Below, in pieces: positions 34,756 through 44,047 of a stretch of DNA of 59,463 nucleotides. The notes under the pieces are model-generated. The model ran no database searches, was not told where the DNA came from, and saw only the letters and a program-made list of their open reading frames with translations. Position numbers and translations under genes: made by a program. The stretch's first letter is position 1. Each line of letters opens with the position of its first letter. Origin of the DNA: JALZUE01 sp051251725 (GTDB taxonomy: Bacteria; Pseudomonadota; Gammaproteobacteria; Enterobacterales; Alteromonadaceae); NCBI GenBank assembly GCA_051251725.1, contig JBPOFN010000028.1:1-59463 (forward strand), read 5' to 3'.

Positions 34756-35946
34756 ATGTCAGCAAAAATTTATTTAAATGTTGGTCGAGAAAAATCTTTA
34801 TTGCGCAAACACCCATGGGTGTTTTCTAAAGCCATCAATAAAATAAAGGGCAAGCCTACTTTGGGGGACACGGTTGATATTTATGATCATAAAAACAATT
34901 GGTTAGCCTGTGGTGCATATTCTCCTGAATCTCAAATCAGGGTTCGAGTGTGGAGCTTTGAAGAAGATCAAAGAATTGATCGTGATTTTTTTCTTAATAA
35001 ATTAAAAGATGCACAACTACGACGTGAATTTTATATCCAACAAGGTCAATTAACCGGATACCGTTTAATTGCCGGAGAGTCAGACGGTTTACCAGGCGTG
35101 ACTATCGATAAGTACCAACAATTTATTGTTTGCCAGTTGTTAAGTGCCGGCGCCGATATTTACCGTCATGTCATCGTTGATTGTTTAAAAGAGCTCTACC
35201 CTGACTCTCATGTTTATGAACGCTCTGATGTTGATGTTAGGAAAAAAGAAGGCTTAGAGCCGGTAACAGGTTGGTTAACTGAGCCGCAAGCCAGTACCGA
35301 ATGTGTTATCGATGAACACGGCATTAAAATTATCGTTGATATTGAAAAAGGCCATAAAACCGGTTTTTATCTTGATCAACGCCTTTCACGCCTGACTGCT
35401 GGCGTTTATGCTAAAAACAAAACAGTGTTAAATTGTTTTTCTTATACCGGTACTTTTGCAGCTCATTGTGTCGCTGGTGGCGCCGAGCATGTAACTAATG
35501 TTGATGTTTCACAACCTGCCCTTGATACCGCTAAACGAAATATAGAAGTGAACAACTTACCACTCGATAAAGTCAGCTTTTTAAAAGAAGATGTCTTTAA
35601 GCTATTGCGCCGCTATAAAGAAAGTAATACTAAATTCGACATGATTATTTTGGATCCGCCAAAGTTTGTTGATGCTAAATCACAAATTAATTCAGCTTGT
35701 CGCGGCTATAAAGATATCAACCGTATTGCCATGGAATTATTAAATCCAAACGGTATTTTAATGACCTTCTCTTGCTCTGGTTTGTTAGAAGCTGGATTAT
35801 TTCAAAAGGTAGTGGCTGATGCCGCTTTAGATGCCAATAAATCTGTGCATTTTGTTGAACGCTTACAGCAGGCTCAAGATCACCCAATTGCCAGTTTTTA
35901 CCCTGAAGGCTATTATTTGAAAGGTCTGGTTTGCCAAGTAAATTAA
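34756..35946 (+). CDS. rlmI: 23S rRNA m5C1962 methyltransferase RlmI
   Basis: SAM-dependent methyltransferase acting on C1962 of 23S rRNA. From ATG 34756 (396 residues) it matches E. coli RlmI throughout: an N-terminal PUA domain (NVGREKSLLRKHPWVFS), then RLIAGESDGLPGVTID, VYERSDVDVRKKEG, HKTGFYLDQRLSRL, the SAM loop VLNCFSYTGTFA, the catalytic ILDPPKF, TFSCSG and a C-terminal PEGYYLKGLVCQV. The in-frame ATG at 34669 would add 29 residues with no family match, so I reject it. Confidence 0.96.
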   Translation: MSAKIYLNVGREKSLLRKHPWVFSKAINKIKGKPTLGDTVDIYDHKNNWLACGAYSPESQIRVRVWSFEEDQRIDRDFFLNKLKDAQLRREFYIQQGQLTGYRLIAGESDGLPGVTIDKYQQFIVCQLLSAGADIYRHVIVDCLKELYPDSHVYERSDVDVRKKEGLEPVTGWLTEPQASTECVIDEHGIKIIVDIEKGHKTGFYLDQRLSRLTAGVYAKNKTVLNCFSYTGTFAAHCVAGGAEHVTNVDVSQPALDTAKRNIEVNNLPLDKVSFLKEDVFKLLRRYKESNTKFDMIILDPPKFVDAKSQINSACRGYKDINRIAMELLNPNGILMTFSCSGLLEAGLFQKVVADAALDANKSVHFVERLQQAQDHPIASFYPEGYYLKGLVCQVN

Positions 35947-35992
35947 AATATTTAATTTACGCTGACTTGCAAAAAAGCAGCTAATTCCTGAT

Positions 35993-36386
35993 TTAACCTA
36001 ATCGTATTGGCGATGTCCCAATTAACTGTGTCTGCAATATTAATAAACAGTTTTTATTGTGGTTATCGCTTGATTCAAAGAATCGATACCAACTCAGGTA
36101 ATTATCCAGGTATTTTGCTGCTACGCCATGGTAACGTTCCATCCAGCCATGGAGCCAGCTATGATAAGTGTTAACATTTTAAAGACTTTCACCTGTTGCT
36201 CTTATCTTTGAGATTGCCAATGAGGACACGTAATCGCTTTGTTCAGCTGCATAGTTAAGATTTCAAGACAATTTTTACCTGATACTTGACCTTTGAGTAG
36301 ATTGATTAAGCGCTTTTTTACGCTACCGCCAACAGACTAGTTAATTGTTCGAGCCGTTCAAATAAGGGTTGATATACAACCTCACC
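35993..36386 (-). pseudogene. Decayed IS1595-type transposase, internally deleted
   Basis: On the minus strand, 36178-35993 reads NVNTYHSWLHGWMERYHG and continues VAAKYLDNYLSWYRFFES to a stop. This is the C-terminal end of ISXO2/IS1595-type DDE transposases. Upstream, 36336-36202 reads VSGKNCLEILTMQLNKAITC followed by PHWQSQR, the zinc-ribbon start, with Trp where the second Cys belongs. A third piece at 36386-36321 (GEVVYQPLFERLEQLTSLL) is in another frame. The whole DDE core is missing. No intact terminal repeats are seen, so the element is dead. Confidence 0.65.
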
Positions 36387-36863
36387 TCAAGGGACTGTAT
36401 GTAATTTCAGTTTAGCACCACTTAACTAGGACATGGCCAATTGCAATAAGTTATTGCTCAATCAAGCGCCTTGTCTTGACAATATTTTCTCGATGCACAA
36501 CCTGATCACAAGCTTAATGGAGTATGTATAAGGTTAATGAGAAACAATTTATTTGCAATTTTTCTGCACTTCACGCATGTTTATACCAAACCTTTAAGAT
36601 TACAGAAATAAAACAGTCGATTTCAGCGGTAGCGTTAAACTAGAATTCTCTGTGTAACGTAAAAACGTCCTGAAATTGACCTGAAAGCTTACCATGCTAG
36701 AGGCAATATCTAGTTCCCGTTCATAAATACCGGTAATGACAACAGGTAGGTCGATCTAAGTGTATATATTCGTAATTTCATTGACTACTTTGTTTTAGAT
36801 AGCACATACCATAGTAGCCCGTAAAATAAACAGACTCAGATAATCATTTAATTAGGAAGGATC
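36387..36863. other. Intergenic region upstream of the dienelactone hydrolase gene
   Basis: About 475 bases. The first 100-150 may be further transposon debris on the minus strand (short coding-like pieces broken by stops). The rest holds nothing I recognise apart from the AGGAAGG ribosome-binding site before 36864. Confidence 0.4.
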
Positions 36864-37748
36864 ATGCAAAACAATAATATTCCAGAAGAAGCCTTTGATT
36901 GGTACGACGATTATGCCCATGGCGGTATAGACCGACGAACCTTTATTAAAAAGTTAAGTGGTTTAGTGGCTTTGGGGTATTCAATGACGGTATTAACCTC
37001 AGCACTACTGCCTAATTATGCGCTTGCTGAGCAAGTATCTTTTAATGACGAAGACATTAAAGCGAGCTATGAAAACTTCCCTTCACCTGATGGGCATAAA
37101 GAAGGTCGTGGGTATTTAGTGGTGCCAAAAACTAAAAGTAGCAATAAGATGCCTGTAGTCCTTGTTATACATGAGAACAGAGGACTAAACCCTTATATAA
37201 AAGATGTTGCACGTAGGTTGGCTAAAGCGGGCTTTATTGCTTTTGCACCCGATGCTTTATTTCCTTTAGGGGGTTACCCTGGAAATGATGATGAAGGTCG
37301 TACAATGCAAAAGACTTTAGATAAATCAAAAATTGAACATGACTTTGTTGCCGCGGCACAATTTCTTAAATCTCATTCTCTATCCAATGGTAAATTGGGT
37401 GCCGTTGGTTTTTGTTTTGGTGGTTATATCGTTAATTACTTAGCAGCAATTGATAGCACGCTCATTGATGCCGGTGTGCCCTTTTATGGAACGCCTGCGA
37501 AGAAAGCGCTGAGAAAAAATATCAAAGCACCTTTAATAATCCAATTAGGTGAATTAGATAAACGGGTGAATGCAACTTGGCCTGAATACGAAGCGGATTT
37601 AACGGCCAATAAAGTCGATTTTGTTATGTACAACTATGCAAAGGCACATCACGGATTTCATAACGACTCTACAGGTCGATACGATCCTGAAAGTGCTGAA
37701 CTTGCTTGGTCGAGAACACTGTCGTTTTTTAACGAAAAGCTCAGTTAA
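36864..37748 (+). CDS. Tat-exported dienelactone hydrolase family protein (YghX-like)
   Basis: A 294-residue alpha/beta-hydrolase. It starts with FDWYDDYAHGGIDRRTFIKKL, the twin-arginine signal, with a hydrophobic core to about residue 50 and cleavage near YALA. The catalytic triad is visible: Cys in GFCFGGY, Asp in GELDKR and His in HHGFHND. Conserved VIHENRGLNPYIKDVARRL and DALFPLGGYPGNDDEGR match E. coli YghX and its relatives along the whole length. Substrate unknown. The strong AGGAAGG site fixes the start. Confidence 0.93.
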   Translation: MQNNNIPEEAFDWYDDYAHGGIDRRTFIKKLSGLVALGYSMTVLTSALLPNYALAEQVSFNDEDIKASYENFPSPDGHKEGRGYLVVPKTKSSNKMPVVLVIHENRGLNPYIKDVARRLAKAGFIAFAPDALFPLGGYPGNDDEGRTMQKTLDKSKIEHDFVAAAQFLKSHSLSNGKLGAVGFCFGGYIVNYLAAIDSTLIDAGVPFYGTPAKKALRKNIKAPLIIQLGELDKRVNATWPEYEADLTANKVDFVMYNYAKAHHGFHNDSTGRYDPESAELAWSRTLSFFNEKLS

Positions 37749-38207
37749 TACCAAATGAAATAGTAAATTATACTAATTCACTATTCTAACTAAGGGCTGT
37801 TTATCTTTCGAGTTTGTTTTTGCAGTAGTTTGTTGGGTCTTAATACAAGTCAGAACCTTTGCCGTGTGGTTACTTCACATAAAAAGGTGATAACGCCGTC
37901 AAAATATCCAACAAACGCTAAAACGTTTTACTCTTTGTTGCTTACATGGATGTAAGTACTTAGCGTGAGCAGGATGCGGAAGCTGTGAGCAGTATTTACT
38001 TATTCCTACATGAATGTAGTCACTAGGGTAATGTAGGAGAAATTATCAAGAATGGCTAGGTTACACACTGCTCACCGCAATTAAAATGGTTTACTATCTT
38101 TAAAGGGCCGAACAAAATTTAATCGTAAAAGTTCAACAGCCCCTAGTATTATTTAAACATAGTAAAATTAACGAGCTTATTCACTACTTACGTTACGCAA
38201 TAATAGA
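37749..38207. other. Intergenic region with REP-like hairpins
   Basis: About 460 bases between convergent genes. The middle carries two ATG-centred inverted repeats (listed separately). The remaining sequence shows no gene. Confidence 0.5.
37941..38019. repeat. REP-like pair of short palindromes
   Basis: CTTACATGGATGTAAG (7-bp arms) and CTACATGAATGTAG (6-bp arms), 65 bases apart, with GTGAGCAGGATGCGG and GTGAGCAGTA between them. The pattern of ACATGGATGT palindromes plus GAGCAGGATGCG is like interspersed repeats I recall from Shewanella-type genomes. Confidence 0.5.
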
Positions 38208-38507
38208 TTAAGTAAGTTCGTTAATTTCAACGCCCAATAAATAACAATCTGGGCCTTCTTCTTTTACTCTGACAATTTTACCTTTTGCATCAAGCGCCTG
38301 AACACTACCACTGGCAGAATCAACACTGACCCGAACACGGGTCCCAATTTCAATTGGGTGGCTCATTTCTAGCGCCATACCTGTCGCACTTAGGTCTCGA
38401 CACGTGGCTAATGCGTCGGTATTCACTTCATCATCAATAATGGTTATTTTAACTTCGCTGTTTAACAGCATACGGTAAAAACCGCGTTTATCATCAAAGT
38501 TAATCAT
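38208..38507 (-). CDS. PilZ domain protein
   Basis: A 99-residue single-domain PilZ protein, a likely cyclic-di-GMP receptor. The binding motif is RGFYR at about residues 8-12 (RXXXR) and DLSATGMAL (D/NXSXXG) at about 38-46. No partner domain or neighbouring c-di-GMP gene, so the controlled process is unknown. Confidence 0.9.
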   Translation of the reverse strand: MINFDDKRGFYRMLLNSEVKITIIDDEVNTDALATCRDLSATGMALEMSHPIEIGTRVRVSVDSASGSVQALDAKGKIVRVKEEGPDCYLLGVEINELT

Positions 38508-38713
38508 TAAAACTCCCTGAAAAGATTATTAAAACTTATATCGTCATACTACCTTTATACGGACAGAAAAAAGGCCTGTCAAATATGGCGATAGAATAAC
38601 CAATAATAAACAAAAATTTAACGCAATATCATTACTTTACTAAGTGTAGATGTTTTCTTAAATTTCGATACTTTTTCATTGATGATTTTACTATTAATGA
38701 CATCTACTTGCCG

Positions 38714-41700
38714 TTATTTGAAACTGTTCAAATGATTTAAAATTCGCTTACCTGAAATTGGATATGGCGTTTTTAAGTTTTGCGCAAATAATGAAATACG
38801 GAATTCTTCGATCATCCATCTTGTTTCCGCTATCTCTGGCGGTAAAGGCAAGCCTTTCGGCTGTTTTTTTATCAGCTGTAAAAACAATGATTGCACCTTT
38901 TCGACTTCAATCATTTTTAAGCGATCTTGGTTTGGATCTATTGGAAGTTTTTCTAATCGGCGGTTAATACCATTGAGGTAACGAATAATATTGTCTAATT
39001 TATCTATACCAGAGTCAGTGACAAAACCTTTAAAAATTAGCGCTTCGAGCTGTGCTTTAACATCACCATGCGACTGAATAACATTAAGCGGAACACTGCC
39101 TTTCATTTTTTTACGAATATCATGCGCCAAACTCAGCGCCGTTTCTACCTTGATAGCCGCCGCTAAAACTTGATCGGCGATTTCTGCGCGCACTAAGTCT
39201 TTGGTGTTATTAAAAGCTTGTTCAGTTCTTGGTAATTCGCTCTGTTGTAGTACTAACGCATGACAAGCCGCCTGAATACAATCATTAAGTAAATCAGCAA
39301 TCGAACCAAACGGATTAAAATACAAACCAAGTTTGGCTTTATTAGGTAATTTTTCTTGTAGGTATTTTATCGGCGATGGAATGTTCAGCAAAATCAATCG
39401 GCTGATACCCGTTAACATCGCTTGCTCTGCTAACGCTTCTTGCTCAAATAACTCGATGGCAACCGAAGACTTCTTATCCACTAATGCAGGAAATGCTTTA
39501 ATGGTTAAATTCGCAACTTTTTTCTCATAACCAACCGGTAAGCTAGTAAAGTCCCAGTTTTGGATATTGTCGCGTTCTATGCCCTTTTCCGCCACTTTTT
39601 GAATCGACGCTTTTACTTTTCCTTGCAGCTCAGCTTGTAAGTCTTCTAAGTTTCGCCCCTGTTTAATGACCTTATTATTTTCATTGAGCACTTTAAAGTT
39701 CATCGATAAATGCACAGGTAATTCGATATTCTCCCACGCATCTTCTGGTAATCTAACACCGGTCATTCGTAAGAGCTGTTTTGCGACCGCAGCTTGTAAT
39801 GACATCGTCATCGGTTCAATGGCATCAACACAGGCCTGAGCATAATTTGGCGCCGGCACAAAATTGCGTCTTAAGGTTTTTGGCAATGCTTTAATTAACG
39901 CCGCAATCAGCTCAAAACGCATCGCCGGAATTAACCAATCAAAGTCAGTGTTTTCAATTTGATTTAGAATACCAACCGGAATATGCAAACTAATACCGTC
40001 GTCTTCATCGCCGGGGCTAAAATGATAACTTAGCGGTAATTGAATATTACCCTGGCGCCAAAAGTCAGGATATTCCTGTTTCGACAAGGTTTCTGAATTT
40101 TCATTTAATAAAAACTCGCGTGTGAACGACAGCAGCTCAGGAGCTGTTTGTTTTTCCTTTTTCCACCAAGCTAAAAAGCTCGCTTGGCAAACCACTGTTT
40201 CAGCTAATTTACTATCGTAAAAATGATACAAGAGTTCTTCATCAACAAGAAAATCTTTACGACGGGCTTTCTGCTCAAGCTTTTCAATACCTGCAACCAG
40301 CTTTTTGTTTTCAATAAAAAAGCTTTCTTTAATAAAGCTATCACCATTAACCAACGCTTCACGAATGAAAATTTCTCGACAGGTTTCAGGCTCAATTTTA
40401 CTAAAGGTTATTTTACGTTTAGGGACAAACACTAATCCGTACAAAGACAGCTGCTCAAAAGCAACCACACAGCCGCGTTTTTTCTCCCAATGAGGCTCAC
40501 TGTAACTGCATTTAATTAAATGACCCGCCAGCGTTTCTAACCATTCGGGCTCTATTTTTGCAACGCCGCGGCCAAATAAACGACTAGTTTCAACAAGTTC
40601 AGCTGCCATCAACCATTTAGGCGGTTTTTTCGCTAAGGCAGAACCTGGGAACACGAAAAACTTACTGCCACGCGCGCCTTTAAATTCTTTATTTTCATCG
40701 ATTTGACCAACATGGCTTAACAACCCAGATAATAATGCTTGGTGCACTAAGGTTAATTGGCTTTCGTTTTCAAGATCAAAATCGGTGATCTGGGCATTAA
40801 GTTCTTTTAAGGTTTGTTTGAGTTGGCTGACAATATCTTGCCATTCACGAATGCGCATATACGAGAGAAATTCTCGCTGACAAAGTTTGCGAAATTGACT
40901 ACTAGAAAGCGATTTTTGCTGCGCCTTAATGTACTGCCATAAGTTTAAATAGCTGACAAAGTCTGAGGTTTTATCTTTAAATCGACTATGTTTTTCATCC
41001 GCTGCTTGTTGTTTTTCATGTGGTCGCTCGCGCGGGTCTTGAATACTGAGTGCACTAACAATCGTCATCACAGGTTCAATACAGCCAAGTTCAATAGCGG
41101 TGAGCATCATTTTTGCTAAACGCGGATCAATGGGGAATTTAGCTAGTCTTAAACCAACTTTAGATAATTCAAACGCTTGTTGTGGCGCGCTGTTGTTATT
41201 TTTTTTCTGATCAGGTTTTTTATCGCTGATAGTTGCCGCTTTCGGTTTTACTTCATTTATCGCCGCTAACTCTTCTAATAAGCGTACACCGTCATTGATA
41301 TTACGGCTATCAGGCGGCTGAACAAATGGAAAAGCCGCGATTTCACCTAAACCAAGCGACAACATTTGTAAGATAACGGTCGCTAAATTAGTCCGTAAAA
41401 TTTCTGGATCGGTAAACTCAGGACGAGCTAAAAAGTCATCTTCAGAATATAAGCGAATACAAACGCCAGAAGATACCCGGCCACATCGGCCTGAGCGCTG
41501 GTTAGCACTGGCTTGAGAGATCGCTTCTATTGGCAGGCGCTGTACTTTAGTTCGGTAACTATAACGAGATATACGCGCAGTGCCTGGATCAATAACATAT
41601 TTAATGCCCGGCACTGTTAAACTAGTTTCGGCCACATTGGTTGCTAAAACAATATTACGTCCCGTATGGGGCTGAAAGATTCTGTTTTGCTCTTGTACGG

Positions 41701-42664
41701 TCAAACGCGCGTACAAAGGCAGGATATGGGTATGGCGTAAATTCGCTTTTTCTAATGCGGTGGCGGTGTCGCGAATTTCACGTTCGCCGTTCAGAAAGAT
41801 AAGAATGTCGCCTTGGCCATTCGCGATGTCAGATAATTCATCGACTGCGGATAAAATACCTGAGATAACATCGACATCATCAGTATTTTCAGACAAGGGC
41901 CGGTATAAAATATCCACCGGAAACGTTCGACCTGATACTTCGATAATAGGCGCATCGTTAAAGTGTTTCGAAAAGCGCTGCGGATCTATGGTCGCAGAGG
42001 TAATAATCACTTTTAAGTCTGGGCGTTTGGGTAAGATTTGCTTGATATAACCTAAAATAAAATCAATATTTAAGCTGCGCTCATGAGCTTCATCGATAAT
42101 GATAGTGTCGTATTGACGTAACAGGCGATCGCGCTGCATTTCAGCCAATAAAATCCCATCTGTCATTAACTTAATGAATGACTTATCCGAGACTTGATCG
42201 TTAAAACGAACTTTATAACCGACGGTATCGCCAAGTTTAGTATTTAACTCGTCAGCAATACGGTTGGCAACAGTACGGGCAGCAATTCGCCGCGGCTGAG
42301 TATGACCAATTAAGCCATTAACACCACGGCCGAGCGCTAAACAAATTTTCGGTATTTGGGTGGTTTTACCTGAACCAGTTTCACCCGCAATAATAACCAC
42401 TTGATGTTCTTCAATGGTTTTGGAAATTCGTTCGGCGCTTTGTGAAACCGGCAGATCAGGCGGAAACTCAACCTTAGGCCGACTCGCTAATTTTGCCGCT
42501 TTAACATTAATTGATTTTTGAATATCATCGGCAATTTTAGTTAAAACCGATAATTGCTTATCACCCGATAATTTTTTTGCCGCGAATAAACGTTTTTTTA
42601 TCCATGATTGATCAGAAGATTTGGCTTGTTCTAACAAAGAAAAGAGAGCAGAGATATCAGACAT
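38714..42664 (-). CDS. hrpA: ATP-dependent RNA helicase HrpA
   Basis: DEAH-box RNA helicase, 1316 residues from ATG 42664; E. coli HrpA has 1300. Motif I is GETGSGKTTQIPK, motif II DEAHERSLN, motif III ITSATID, and motif VI QRSGRCGRVSSG. The helicase-associated and OB-like domains follow, then the long HrpA-specific C-terminal half. HrpA rescues stalled ribosomes and is linked to fimbrial mRNA processing in E. coli. The in-frame upstream ATG at 42712 is rejected because it would lie in the terminator hairpin of the CBS gene. Confidence 0.96.
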   Translation of the reverse strand: MSDISALFSLLEQAKSSDQSWIKKRLFAAKKLSGDKQLSVLTKIADDIQKSINVKAAKLASRPKVEFPPDLPVSQSAERISKTIEEHQVVIIAGETGSGKTTQIPKICLALGRGVNGLIGHTQPRRIAARTVANRIADELNTKLGDTVGYKVRFNDQVSDKSFIKLMTDGILLAEMQRDRLLRQYDTIIIDEAHERSLNIDFILGYIKQILPKRPDLKVIITSATIDPQRFSKHFNDAPIIEVSGRTFPVDILYRPLSENTDDVDVISGILSAVDELSDIANGQGDILIFLNGEREIRDTATALEKANLRHTHILPLYARLTVQEQNRIFQPHTGRNIVLATNVAETSLTVPGIKYVIDPGTARISRYSYRTKVQRLPIEAISQASANQRSGRCGRVSSGVCIRLYSEDDFLARPEFTDPEILRTNLATVILQMLSLGLGEIAAFPFVQPPDSRNINDGVRLLEELAAINEVKPKAATISDKKPDQKKNNNSAPQQAFELSKVGLRLAKFPIDPRLAKMMLTAIELGCIEPVMTIVSALSIQDPRERPHEKQQAADEKHSRFKDKTSDFVSYLNLWQYIKAQQKSLSSSQFRKLCQREFLSYMRIREWQDIVSQLKQTLKELNAQITDFDLENESQLTLVHQALLSGLLSHVGQIDENKEFKGARGSKFFVFPGSALAKKPPKWLMAAELVETSRLFGRGVAKIEPEWLETLAGHLIKCSYSEPHWEKKRGCVVAFEQLSLYGLVFVPKRKITFSKIEPETCREIFIREALVNGDSFIKESFFIENKKLVAGIEKLEQKARRKDFLVDEELLYHFYDSKLAETVVCQASFLAWWKKEKQTAPELLSFTREFLLNENSETLSKQEYPDFWRQGNIQLPLSYHFSPGDEDDGISLHIPVGILNQIENTDFDWLIPAMRFELIAALIKALPKTLRRNFVPAPNYAQACVDAIEPMTMSLQAAVAKQLLRMTGVRLPEDAWENIELPVHLSMNFKVLNENNKVIKQGRNLEDLQAELQGKVKASIQKVAEKGIERDNIQNWDFTSLPVGYEKKVANLTIKAFPALVDKKSSVAIELFEQEALAEQAMLTGISRLILLNIPSPIKYLQEKLPNKAKLGLYFNPFGSIADLLNDCIQAACHALVLQQSELPRTEQAFNNTKDLVRAEIADQVLAAAIKVETALSLAHDIRKKMKGSVPLNVIQSHGDVKAQLEALIFKGFVTDSGIDKLDNIIRYLNGINRRLEKLPIDPNQDRLKMIEVEKVQSLFLQLIKKQPKGLPLPPEIAETRWMIEEFRISLFAQNLKTPYPISGKRILNHLNSFK

Positions 42665-42693
42665 AATAGGCAAAGACGTACAACAAAAAGGCA

Positions 42694-42736
42694 ATAAAAA
42701 TAAAGCCCGCATAGTAACAACTAGCGGGCTTTATTG
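42694..42736 (-). terminator. Terminator of the CBS-domain gene
   Basis: AATAAAGCCCGC pairs with GCGGGCTTTATT (12 bp) around a 13-base loop, followed on the minus strand by T-rich sequence. It separates the CBS gene from hrpA. Confidence 0.88.
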
Positions 42737-42768
42737 CAGTAAAATTTCGTTATAAAAGTTCAAATCAA

Positions 42769-43188
42769 TTATGCTATTTTCTTAAAGTGCGATCGCATAT
42801 GTTTATCAATGGCAATTAATACGTCATTTCGACAGACAGATCCTAACAAGTTGCCGTCGTCGTCAACCACCGGATAAACCTTATGTGTGGTCTTAAGCAT
42901 TTGCTGCCCTAGCTCAATAATACTCTCATAGGGTTTAGCTGTTTTAACATCACGCACCATTATATCGTCGACATTGGCGACCTGCTCGTTGTAATAAATA
43001 CTTTCAATCATTTTCGCCAGCACATCACTTTCTGATAAAAAGCCAATCAAACGATGGGAGCTATCAATGACCGGCCCACCAATTTGCTTAGTTTTTAAAA
43101 AACGCAACGAAGCCTCTTCGACACTCATATCTTCAGTAAAGGTTACTGGATAATGGTTCATATATTCTTTTATTTGGACTGATTCCAT
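42769..43188 (-). CDS. CBS-domain pair protein
   Basis: A 139-residue cytoplasmic protein made of two CBS domains (about residues 7-63 and 75-133), with MNHYPVTFTEDMSVEEASLRF, KQIGGPVIDSSHRLIGFLSESDVLAKMI and VYPVVDDDGNLLGSVCRNDVL. Such stand-alone Bateman modules bind adenine nucleotides; the target is unknown. Confidence 0.9.
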   Translation of the reverse strand: MESVQIKEYMNHYPVTFTEDMSVEEASLRFLKTKQIGGPVIDSSHRLIGFLSESDVLAKMIESIYYNEQVANVDDIMVRDVKTAKPYESIIELGQQMLKTTHKVYPVVDDDGNLLGSVCRNDVLIAIDKHMRSHFKKIA

Positions 43189-43475
43189 CGCATTCCCCTC
43201 AATTACTCGCCTAACTTAAGCGTAGACACTAAAGTTCGATATTTCACTATTTTTATGCTTTTTTTTATGTTTTTTATAAAAAAAAAGGTAATTAAAACAG
43301 TGTATAAAGCATCTATAAAACAAGTTTCAGTAAAATATATTATCCGCGTTTGATATTGGCACTATGCCAAACAACTAGTCGCTTAAATTTTATACTGCTG
43401 ATAATTAATCCATTTGTAAATAAAAATCTTTAATTATCATCACGCTAAAATTTAATAGTGCAAAAATCATCTTAT

Positions 43476-43982
43476 TTAAAACTCAGCCAATAACCTCGGT
43501 TCAAATTGTAGTTGGCTAGTATCAAGCGCTAAACTTTCAATTTGTCTTTCTAAAGCATTCAAATCGTTTTTTACTTTGCTAATGGTTAAGGTGTTGTCAT
43601 CAAGTAAATAAACTTGCTGTAAACTTTGATAATAAAAATAAAGAATAGCCAGGGCCTGTGGATTATTGTCTTGACCTGCACTTTTGATTTTCTTTAATTT
43701 TCTAAATATTTTATTTTGCAATTGCTTTAATCGCCAAACATAGACAATTTCATGAAAATACGCTTTATTTTTAAGACTATTTAATGCCCCGCCGCAAACT
43801 AACAAAGCAATAACCACACCTGCTAAATTCAATTTGAAATTATCAGCGTCGGGCTCAGAAAAAACGGCAATCAAAAGTGCACCAAAAGCTAACGCGAGCA
43901 CGGTAAAAATACTCACAAAGCCAATAATGACACGGTTTAATCTGTGCCGGTAACTGGCTTTGTCTATCTCAATTAACTTCAT
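43476..43982 (-). CDS. DUF3087 family membrane protein
   Basis: A 168-residue inner-membrane protein with two helices (about residues 17-41 and 50-66) and a long cytoplasmic helical tail. The layout and KLIEIDKASYRHRLNRVIIG match DUF3087 of Alteromonadales and Vibrio. Function unknown. It follows recD by 65 bases on the same strand and could be co-transcribed with the rec operon. Confidence 0.8.
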   Translation of the reverse strand: MKLIEIDKASYRHRLNRVIIGFVSIFTVLALAFGALLIAVFSEPDADNFKLNLAGVVIALLVCGGALNSLKNKAYFHEIVYVWRLKQLQNKIFRKLKKIKSAGQDNNPQALAILYFYYQSLQQVYLLDDNTLTISKVKNDLNALERQIESLALDTSQLQFEPRLLAEF

Positions 43983-44047
43983 TATCTTATTAACCTTATT
44001 CTTTTCATTTAATACGCTAAAAATTAGTCGCTATCGTACAGTGTTTT

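Noticed and set aside
36627..36640. CGGTAGCGTTAAAC as a fourth LacI-type operator
   Set aside because: Half of the palindrome matches, but three of the ten fixed positions fail. It lies over 200 bases from the next start codon, outside the glycan island.
42665..42712. N-terminal extension of HrpA from an upstream ATG
   Set aside because: The extra 16 residues overlap the CBS-gene terminator hairpin and are absent from the family; ATG 42664 is better.
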